NCBI GenBank assembly: GCA_947846985.1 | Contig: CANTUZ010000001.1 | Location: 110,067,757-110,131,756, forward strand | Direction: 5' to 3' | Length of the DNA: 64,000 bases | Source of the DNA: Fratercula arctica | Lineage: Eukaryota > Chordata > Aves > Charadriiformes > Alcidae | Part shown: positions 54,235-64,000 of the stretch, piece after piece | How the letters are laid out: each line of letters opens with the position of its first letter | Position numbering within the stretch: position 1 is the stretch's first letter | Position numbers and translations under genes: made by a program | Notes under the pieces: generated by a model | Seen by the model: only the letters and a program-made list of their open reading frames with translations | Database searches by the model: none | Told to the model about the DNA's origin: nothing

Positions 54235-57200
54235 AATGCCTAGACTAAATGGTCTCCTGGAAGGAAAGAAAACATACCACCACCACTGATAGCATTTTGA
54301 AGGCATGTTTTTTATTCCTTCTGTAGTATCAATACTCGACAGACTCACTTACGTTGTACTGAATTACATATTTTAATTGATTGCTTCTGTTCAGAAAGCA
54401 AAACCACAAATCTACAAGTAGGTCACTGTATGGGGAATAAATGGGTTTTTATTTTCTGTAAATGTACATGCACACGTATATTTTATGTGTTTATTTACTT
54501 GTAAAGTGTCATTTTTATGTATCACTTTTTATGTGAAGCTGTCAATATTCCCTGTAATCTCTAATTGTAAAAACATTTTTAATGCATTTCTATGATCTAT
54601 GTATTATCTGGCAACATAAATTAATCCATTTGCTTTGTAACTGGCAACAAGTATATACGATGTGGAGAGAAAGTAATGCGTTTTAGCTAATTCCCAGAAC
54701 GTTTTCTCTACTCAAGATAAATCTGTTTCCTGCACATTAGTGAAATTGCAGGTTTCTAGATTCACGTGCTCTTTTGCTTAGGTCATTCAAAAAAAAAAAA
54801 GGGCCAGTAAAATTTTATGCTTTGTTGAACCCTTATGTATGCTGGATGTTAATTTTCTAATTTTGCATTTCAAATACAGAGATATTCTAAGTACAGCAGT
54901 GGATTAAAGCTCTGAAGCGTGAATGACCTTATCATATGATCATGAGGTGAGTGTAAGTAAAACAGTTTAAAGCTTTTGCGCCACAGTTACCCCATCTTTA
55001 ACAGGCATCTAAGACTTGTTTCTACCACTATAAAGAAATCTTTATCCTTTGAGAAGTACAAATTCATTCTACTTTAGGTATCTATTGTGAAACTACACTA
55101 GAGCATCAAAGAGTTGTTCAGTTTGTACTCTCAGATACTTCATAACATAATGTTTAGCTGTCAGTGTTTTCTTACTTCAGAAAAATTACTGGGAGTGGAT
55201 ATATACTGCTCTAATTATCTTTTTTAAAATTCATTTAGATTGTAATAATATATAACAGCTGCACGGCTGAGTGAATCGCTTCAAATTGTAAGCCTACAGA
55301 AATTCATCAGAATATCTTCTAAGTAATTGACATCATCTTTAATTCTGCAGATGTTCTTACAAAATGTGTGCTAGTCAAGCATCCTCATTTTCCTTGATAC
55401 TGAGACATATATACATATATATGAGACACATATATATGTCAGGAAATGCTTCTGGGAAAAGAAATATGGCTTTAACCTCTTCAGATCTGGGGAACAGTTT
55501 TTCTACGTGTATTAAAATGCAGATGAACTTGCTGTGTTAATTCTGGAATATGTGAAATATGAATGCCTGAAAAATAATCAGATAAGATAAAGTAAATTTG
55601 GTGGCACCTGAAAAGAAGGCAAAAATGTCATGACACTATATTCCCCTCTAAATTACATCAATGGATAATTTTGACTCCCAAAAAGCATAGAAAAAAAAAG
55701 CTCATTTCCAGTGACATAAAGTGCTGGTTTTAAGTGAATTTTAAAACTGCAGAAAAGAGAGTAATATATGCATTTGATTGTACAATAAAATACATCTACC
55801 GCATTCATCAAAGTGAAATATTACCTCTAATTCCCAGCATTTATCTTTTTATTTAAATTTCATACAGTACCGAATGCACAACAGTCAAAGGACTGAATTT
55901 TTAATTGGGTATTTGTCTTCTTATAAATCTCATTTCCCCTCTCGCCCAGCCTTGCCATTTTTCAGACATATACAAAAAAGTAATTTTTGAGAGAATAGGG
56001 CCTAATCCTATGCACAAAATTACACTCGCTGCCTATGTTTGAGGCACAGGACTCCGCTTGGGAAGCCTCCAAGAAAAGAAAAGGTTCTACAGAACTGATA
56101 GTTGTGATGCAGCAGATGGCACTCTTCCCTCGAAGTGACTGAAATCAGTGCTGCCTCTGATACAAGGGACAATGTGCTTTTAGAGACTATTTGGTTCATG
56201 TTAGCCAGAAGAACCTGAATTTCTCTAAAAGTCCTAAAGATCCCATGGTACTTCTTTCTAAAGGCAGAGATACGCACGTGATGTCTGGGATGTGTTACGG
56301 GGGCAACTGCGCTCTCTCTCCACAAACCTTTTTGAACTTCAAATGACTCTTACCTTTCTGATCTTAAAACTACCGTGTAGCCTTCTGGTTATCTCCGGGA
56401 GCTGGCTGCCAGAAATACCTATGTGCCTGCGTGTGTATATTATATGATCACAATTGTCTGCATATGCGCACAGAGTTTATCGTTCTGAGCATTCCGAGGC
56501 TGGCAGTGAGTGTGACTAAATCAGTAACATTATTCTACATGCTACAATTAAGCTTCCACTGACATCACAGAGAACTGGTTCAGATAAGAGTGCACTGTTA
56601 GTGTTAGCAATTAGGCTATTATGAAGATGTCTGTAGAGTTTATTCAAACTAGAACTGTTTTCACAGGTTCTTGTCAAGATGTGCATGACATCCGTCCTGG
56701 GCTTGGGTCTGCTTCCATATGATCAACCATATAGATTCAGGAATCCCACAAAAACAGCCAATGCACTCGCACATTCACCCACAGTAACTCATGCGATTCC
56801 ATGTGTCCTGTCCTTTGTGTTTGGGTTTTTTTCTTTCCCCCCGATTAAACTCTTTAATGTTAGTTATTTACCTACTATAATCTAAAGTATGTTTAAATTA
56901 CTGTATCACATTATATTTCCCTCAGAATGTAATACACATTTTAAAAAGGCAGCCACCTAGAAAGTCCACTATATTCCTGCCATTGTTCTATCAGATACAA
57001 CCAAGTTTCAAAAACTGTTTCTTCCCAAACTGTTTAGGACACCACAGAAGTGATCAGTTGGCATATTTAGTAAACTGTGTTAAAAAACTATTAACAATCT
57101 TTTTTTTTTTCTAAGTCTAAGCATTAATAAGCTGAAATGAAATGGAAAAATACAAGGAATTATACCACTCTCTCTATATATTTGTCTCTAAGTGTGCTAT

Positions 57201-57298
57201 GGGCCTAACCCGTGGTAGGAATCCTTGCTGAAGTGAATAAACTTACATGACAGCAGAACAGTATATAATTTCAGTAGTTTTTTTCAGGTTTCAGTAGT

Positions 57299-57318
57299 AA
57301 AAAAAAAAAAAAAAAAAA
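57299..57318. repeat. A20 homopolymer
   Basis: Simple A run. No adjacent retroposon recognised. Confidence 0.9.
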
Positions 57319-60300
57319 GAATTTTTTCTATGTTAGAGCTAAACAGCCAGTGAATCTGTTAGAAGAAGGAGCACTATAAAGTGTAGATGAATATAAAAAG
57401 TGCATGGGTAGCAAAACCTTGAAAACCTACAGTTGCCATATAATTAATTGGGATAATTATTATGAGTAAACAAAATATATTATGATTTCCATGCCCATAT
57501 AGGTCAGTTTCTGTCTCTTTCTTGACTTGGCTTGTTACTGTTTAAACCTGCTGTTCAAAGAAATTATTTTCTCGTGTTTGATTTTTAGGGCCTTAACATG
57601 ATTTTGCTTTTGTTTACATTAATTTTGGGATGTAACTCTTATTTCTTTAATGTTATTCTTAATTACACCACTAGTGAATTCATACTTCCAGTGTCTTCCA
57701 CTACATACAACATTTAGAATAGTACTCATAGTCATTGCAGAGTAAGGAATACTAGCAATAAAGTATAAAATTTTATTTGCTATGTTGAATTCATAGATAG
57801 AGACTCTAAACAAGCTCAAACCTCATTATGCTAGGTGTATGAAAACAACGTGACAAAAGATCCTTTCTTCAAAGGATTTATAAAGCATTATTATCAACAT
57901 AAAGGACTACAAGAAAAATTCACCACTGGCATAAACACGCAAAATTCCATTGATGTTTATCCTTTAATACTCCTTTATATTAGGGGTGAATGCAGCTTTT
58001 CATTTCTGTTTCAAAGATGCTATTGCACATCCCCACTGGAAAAAAAATAATCACTGAAGCTATATTCCTTCTGTTCCCCCCGTAAAAAGTGCTAAGGGCA
58101 TATTTTCTATTCAGTCTACTCAGCAGACTAGCTCAAATGCCTTTTAAAAATTATTAAAATTGTAGGAAATATTGCGTACAACTTCTGCTCTGTGGTTTTG
58201 TTCTTATTAATGACAAAATGCTAATCTGCTTAATATGTAATTTATATACAAACAGCACAGTATTTATTACAAAACCAGTGTTATCTCTGATATTACTAAA
58301 CAAAGAGAGACCTGTCCCTGAAATCTCAGTATTTGCTTTAAATGTTTAACAAATGAGCCATTCAGTGCTCACTATCTCCTTGTTTCTATACAGAGTATAG
58401 GAAGAGTATGAGGGTGTCACCTAGTGGATTGTTCGAACTGCCTATAAGAGAGCTAACAAGCAAAACCATCCAAATGGCATTGAATGAACTGACAAAATGA
58501 AAGAGAAAGGATTCTTTTTTTCTTTATTTAATTACTCCAGGAATTGTGAAGGCTTCAACAGAGCCTTATTGTTCGGTAATATCTGCCTTTGCGTTCCCAT
58601 TCATGTCACAGAATCTATTGGCACTGAAAAGGGCTGCAAGAATGATGCGTCCAAAATTTTGAAGAGAAAATTACCTATGTTCCTGGCTCAGCGGAGAGGT
58701 TTAATATTTCCACCGATGACCATTTTAAATGAGTTGCACAAAACTTTTGTTTAAGATTACAAATAAGTGGAAGAAATGATATACAGTGCCTGTAGGTTCC
58801 ATCAATTATATTTTAAAAGAAAGAACTATTCCATGGTTTTCAACAGGCCATCAAAAAAAGGTTTTTTACATGTATTAGTTTGAGATTGCTGTATGCATTT
58901 ATAATTCATGAATAGTTAAGGTTAACCTTAGCAATCTGGAGATGAAAAGGATTACATAAACTATCCATCTCATTTCTTTGATTGAATTACTGTGCATATT
59001 TAAAACAGACGCCACTTAAGAACTGAATACCTGCAGTGAATTAACTCAGTCAAATGCAAAGCAGATACCCAAGCCAGCTCACCCAGTGCAGTTTCAATTG
59101 CATGTTGAAATTTAAAATAACCAGCATACAATTTATAATTGCATGATGAAAGACTATCTGATGCCATATATTTAACCTCTTTTAATTAAAAACATGCTTA
59201 CTATAGTTTTAATATTGCGTTCTGCCCTTGAGTGGAGGAAGGGAAAAAAATAAGGATGGAACTACAAATGATAGAGACATCCTGTTTTAGTGCCTAGAGC
59301 ATACATTTCATTACACCCCCTGAAACTTTTCAGGGTGTGCTATGTGACCAGCCTGAGAAGAGGAGAAAGTCTTTGCCCCATGATGGTACGCTTATTTGCT
59401 CGTGTCAGAAATCCGTCCTACCTGTCGTCAGACACAGGACGCTACTGGAAGCAGCAGTAAAAATCTGCCACTAGCAGTACGCTTTGGTGGCCTTGCTGTT
59501 GGTACCCTGCTTGAAGTGGCGATACGTCTGTCCTAGGGAGCAAGTGGAACTGCCTTCCTCTGCGTGTAAGGGCTAGCCCAGCCTTAGCCTTTTCTGCGTA
59601 CACAGAATACATATAGACATACATAAAATTCCTTGTAAAATACCCGAGGTGAAAAGGTGTAAAGACCCCAGCAGTCCTTACCCATACTAAAAGCTCTCAA
59701 AACCACACTTCAAGAGAATTGTGAAAATGTATATTACTTAGTTTAATTACCAAACCAGAAATGTGTATAAATGTATTTCAAATGTTTGAGTAAAACCAAA
59801 CTACCCCTACTTTTTGAGGCAGGAAGTAAAGGAAAAAAGGAAAAAAATATTAGTTAAATCCCTCACCCCCAAAACAGAGAACAGAGTTCTACTGATCAGA
59901 AGCATGTTCTTCTGCTACATGATAAATGTTTTCTGTCCCTTAGAAGCATTTCTCTCTTCTTTGGGACATGGAGTTATTTGGGGGTTTTCTTTTTACTTTT
60001 TAATACTTTTTTTTTTTTTTTTTCCTCAAAACTGTTGCTCTGGGTCCTAATGGATGCTGGTGAGAAGTGCCCAGGTGATTTATTTTGTGCAGTTCAGTAG
60101 TAGACACGGATAAAGTACAAAATCTGCAGGGCAAGTAAGGATTGCTGCTGAGGGAGAGCATGCTGTGGATGAGTCTTGTGTACCCATTCATACGGCAGGC
60201 TATTTTATTTTAAAATAGTTCCTTCCAGCTTTGTGCAGGAAACAGCAGTACGAGGCTCCCGTACCGCATACATCTCCTTTCTCACAGAAGGTCAGGCTGC

Positions 60301-60439
60301 CTTCAGAATAAAATTAAAAAATCCAAAACCAAAAAACAAACCAGAGGGAAGGCCTTGGGCCCCAGCTAAATATTTCATTAAAAAGAAAACTGGTCTTGCA
60401 TGTGTTCTCCTTAAAACCTCCCAAAGGACAAATCTGTCA

Positions 60440-60726
60440 GGGTATGTCTACATAGTTAGGAGCATCCAGTAACACAACTATTCCTCCCACTCTCCGAGAC
60501 GGCCTGACACGAGCCAGCTCCAATCCAGAAGCTGAGTAAATATGCTATCGTGGTGCCAAGCCTGAGCTAACACAGGTTGTGTCTCAACAGGCCTTATTAG
60601 CTCAGGCTCATTACTGTAATAACATGGCTACATGGCTGCTGCGCTGCAGCTGGCTCTCTGTGCCTGGCTCGCTGTGCGCGAGGGGCAGGCGCTTAAGTAT
60701 CTGCTCCTGACTGTGTAGACATGCCG
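60440..60726. mobile_element. MITE-like DNA transposon relic (possible PIF/Harbinger, Chompy-like)
   Basis: A 287 bp unit with terminal inverted repeats: GGGTATGTCTACATAG at 60440-60455 and the complement of CGGCATGTCTACACAG at 60711-60726 (13 of 16 match). It is flanked by TCA at 60437-60439 and 60727-60729, a 3 bp target duplication. Inside is a 12 bp perfect inverted repeat (60559-60570 with 60597-60608). There is no transposase ORF. The TIR core ATGTCTACA and the 3 bp duplication resemble Chompy-type MITEs known from crocodilians and turtles; that family link is from memory. In a bird such elements are expected to be old. Confidence 0.6.
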
Positions 60727-60787
60727 TCAGCGTGTTCCTCCTCTTCTTCCCGGAGATTTTGTCATTTAATTTAAAGCCAGCAGCTGC

Positions 60788-60846
60788 TCCTATCAAAAAA
60801 AAACAAAAAAACCAAAACAAAACAAAAAAAAAACACCCAAACCCTA
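60788..60846. repeat. A/C-rich low-complexity tract
   Basis: Imperfect A(n)C repeats, about 60 bp after the MITE-like element. No function seen. Confidence 0.8.
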
Positions 60847-62974
60847 AAAAACATACTGGCATAAAAGAATGTATAAAAAATAATATGTTTGGGAAAGGTT
60901 GCGGAGTGCTGACTGCCTCTAGCAGGTCAGAGGATCACTTCTGTTATGCCGTAATGGCGTTTTCCCAAGTAGAAAGCACGACCATAAGTGAGGATCACAT
61001 AGGTATAGAACTTCCAGTTTCCTCTCCTCTCACCTCTTAACAGAACAGATGCAAGAGTAACTTACTCACTGAGCACTGGAAGGAGGCCTAAAAAATGCAG
61101 CAATCTACTTTCAAATAAAAAGTGGAAAACTCACCCTTTTATATAAAACGACCAAGTTTTGTATTTCCCAAGTTGTTACTGAGTAGACACGATTTATCTG
61201 CATTTACCCTCAACTACGCTCTTGGACAAACATCCTACTTCTTTTAGCTGGAGGGCACAGTCAGAGCTGCACGGACTCACAGCTAACCTCAAAGAATGCC
61301 ACAAGAGCAGAAAAATTGCTCTTTAAATCTTAATGCTGGAAGGAGACAGCACCAGAAGGGTAGCTCAGATGGTAATATCAGACTAAATAAATACTCAGAC
61401 CAAAGAAAGTCTCAGGTGAAGTTCTTACAGATCACAATAGGGGCGGATATTACCTGGGATCTACCCCTTGCACAGATGATCCCTGTAGTTGTAATCCTTA
61501 GGTGGGTAAGTAGAAAAGCAACAGCAGGACAGAAACATTATGTGCCAGAAGCCTAATTCTAAACCCACACCTACACACGTGCAGAAAAGTATTCCTGATC
61601 ATTTTGCATTATTTTTTTAATAGTATTTTTTTTTGTCATTTTAGCTTTAAATGACATTTTTTAATGCTGCTTACTAATAATGGAGCTGGGAAACTATCAT
61701 TTTTGGGTATTCACAGTTGATAGTCTCACATAGAGATAACAGCCTCAGGCCGGGGGAGGTTGCCTTTGCATTCAGAGGGTTTGCAATATTGAAACTTTGC
61801 ATATTGCCATGAAAATGTGGCACCACAAAGGGACCTCTTCTTAACTGGTAGGGGAAACAATTCCCCTGAGTAAAAGTTGGAGAGATTTCATTCAAACATA
61901 TACAGTTGGTTCTCTTTACAAACAACTTTATTTTTAATTGCGAAATTTCAAATTTGCTTCCCGACTTTTAAGAAAACATACATGCTTACTTTCTGCGACA
62001 CATTTTGCTATGAAATACTACCTGTGTTGCAACATCTGCATTTTGATTTAAAGAAGCAAATGAGGTTTTAAAAACCTAATTTTTATGATTACAGTGGCGA
62101 AATCCTCTCAGTCAGTTCAATAGGCTCATTAAAGGGTCTACATGTCTTTCAGCAAAGTACTTACCAAACTTCCAATGTAGTTTTGTCTGTTCTTAGCTGA
62201 ATAATTTCTAAAAAGTAACACAGTTTTTAGTTTTTAGTGAACTATGTTGTAATGCCCTCTGCTGGTATTAAGTTGGTAAAAGCACTTCAGATTTCCATTT
62301 TAGGTGATTTAAAGAGGTATAAAAATGGTTTTTCTATACCCTGAGGGCTCAAACCACTCAGAACTTCTACAAGTACCCCAGATTGGTGAGACTCTGTAAA
62401 AGACTTTTAAGTAAAAACAACCAAATTGATCTTGAACAATACCAAATTTGCTATAAACTTTTTACAAAGTTGTCAAGACCTTTCAAAATTTCTCAAGAAA
62501 TAATGTTTGCTAAATGTTCAAATTTTGTGACAAATTACAGGGCTAAAGGAGCAAACTATTAAGAGCATCAACCGATGTCCATTTAACTTCAAGAAGTGAA
62601 TTCTGCATTAGCAAATCAAGACTGTGAAAACATTATCAGAATGGTCACATTAGAGTTCAGTATTTCTAATGGAATTTCAAAGGTCTTGGCTTCGATTTTA
62701 CCCAGCCAACACATGACAATAATTATAGACTGAAGACACTGTTCAAGCAAGGAACTGAATATATGCACTAGGGCTTAGATGATACTTGTGGCCAACATTT
62801 AGAATAGCTTTTAAGAAAATGGGAATGACAATTTAGACAGTTAAGTACATGGACTGAAGAATCCTGCTGCAATTCTTTTATGGTATAAGTTCATGCAAAA
62901 ATGGTAATATTGAAAATCAGCTTAAGCTTTTTCCTTCCCAACTTGCTACTGCCTTACATATAGCTTAGTGAGAT

Positions 62975-63070
62975 GCTACTCATTTGCAAGGAGTTAATTA
63001 ATACTTTCCATGAATAAATATCAATCACGCAAACATCTTCTGTGCAGCAAGATTAATCAAGTAATGTTTT
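62975..63070. promoter_or_regulatory. Possible enhancer: POU and homeodomain site cluster
   Basis: About 100 bp upstream of the promoter region hold ATTTGCAA (POU-like), GTTAATTAAT, ATCAATCA and GATTAATCAA (paired or bicoid-type). Site density is seen; function is inferred. Confidence 0.2.
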
Positions 63071-64000
63071 TTTTAAGTGCAATATGATTTGAAGTATGTA
63101 TTTCATAGTGTCTTGGTTAAAATTGCCTTAATTAGATAGGGTACTGATAAAATAAGGTCTAGGATGTTCTTGTTTTTTGTCTTTCAGTTCTCTCTGAGCC
63201 CAGAGTAAAAATTATAAACCTAGCCCAAATTTGGCGTCTTAGAAATATGAATGAGAGTTTCAAAAGTGCTTCAACTGCCATTGAAAGGACTCCCCTCGGT
63301 ATTCTTGAAAATCCCACCCTTAAACCTTTATTAAGAATCTCTTGAAAGAGATTTTTGCTTGAAGCCATAAATCTTCCCATCAGATATGCAGGGCAAATCA
63401 CCAATTAACAGGAGACATGAAGGATTTTCTTGATTACAATTTGGACATGCATTTCTCTGGAGAGCTGCTTTTGTTCAAAACCAGCCTCTCTCCTCTATCT
63501 TTGAGCACACAGCATGTTTCACAGTCAACACCCGGCCAGTTTTAGTGCAACAGAAATATGGGTTTGAATAGTCTAAAATGTTTTCCTGGGACGAATTGTT
63601 ATACAATAGGCAGCATGTTATTGTTTTGACACAACATCATTTCAGATGGCAAAAACATTCTGCTTCTGTGTGACAGAATGGCATTGGATCCAAACGATGA
63701 GTGCATGAAGTTGTGGTAATAAACACGTTAAAGGCAAACATTAAAAGCACTCAAGACTATTGTGTAGATTTAGTCTAATCCTTAGAGGATTTTAGGTTCT
63801 TGGATCTGCCACGTCCTAAGCTGGCAGTAGCTTGAGGTGACAACGCACTGCTGGAGAGCAGGTGTGGGAGGCATGCCCGCCACTGTTCAGATATGTATGA
63901 AAAGCTGGAGTCCATCTGTTTTCTTCTGCAACATTTTAATGATTTGCTATATCTCTTATTATCCGTGTCATTTCAGCCACAGTGAAGACAACAGTGGAGA

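Larger units (their letters stand above)
52481..64000. other. Non-coding upstream region of the ROBO1 short-isoform promoter
   Basis: From 52.48 to about 53.1 kb the sequence is moderately GC-rich and grades out of the island. Beyond that it is AT-rich. I saw no convincing exon on either strand, including the alternative N-terminal exons of the long ROBO1 isoform. Apart from the MITE-like element, homopolymers and one site-rich segment near 63 kb, nothing is recognisable. It may be intergenic or, if the long isoform exists here, part of its intron. Confidence 0.7.

Noticed and set aside
52481..64000. Long-isoform N-terminal exon of ROBO1 (ending GYTG)
   Set aside because: No matching reading frame with a phase 1 donor was seen by eye. 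It is probably much further upstream, but a computed search would be needed to be sure.

Overview
This window is vertebrate nuclear DNA, most likely from a bird. It is AT-rich, and nearly all of its short ORFs look like chance. It carries two repeats typical of avian genomes: the 3' end of a CR1 LINE ending in ATTCTATG octamers, and an ERVL-type solo LTR of a kind common in birds. There is one GC-rich island at about 50.06-52.48 kb. No bacterial-style operons, tRNA, rRNA or CRISPR array were seen.

The only protein-coding gene I can support is ROBO1 (Roundabout guidance receptor 1), on the minus strand and only partly inside the window. Two coding exons are present. The first coding exon of the short DUTT1-type isoform (51102-51156) encodes a compact signal peptide and lies in the GC island. 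Exon 2 (7771-8097) encodes the first immunoglobulin domain. Both splice junctions are phase 1 and join correctly to give Gly-Ser-Arg-Leu-Arg. They flank a 43,004 bp intron. Positions 1-7770 are the start of the next intron; the Ig2 exon lies beyond the window. Positions from about 52.5 kb to the end are either upstream flank of this promoter or, if the long ROBO1 isoform exists in this species, part of its larger intron.

Layout: 1-7770, intron 2 (part), with a C-rich tract next to the exon 2 donor and a pair of adjacent hairpins near 2.35 kb. 7771-8097, Ig1 exon. 8098-51101, intron 1, with a solo LTR (43.2-43.7 kb), a CR1 fragment (44.8-45.2 kb), homopolymers, recursive-splice-like sites and a homeodomain-site-rich segment near 19.2-19.45 kb. 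50.06-52.48 kb, CpG-island promoter, first coding exon and a small upstream ORF whose stop overlaps the ROBO1 start. 52.5-64 kb, non-coding, with a 287 bp MITE-like element at 60.44-60.73 kb that has 16 bp terminal inverted repeats and a TCA target duplication.

The leads most worth following are regulatory or structural: the ATGA-overlapping uORF, the C-tract beside the Ig1 donor, the recursive-splice candidates and the MITE relic. I did not find a new multi-gene system.
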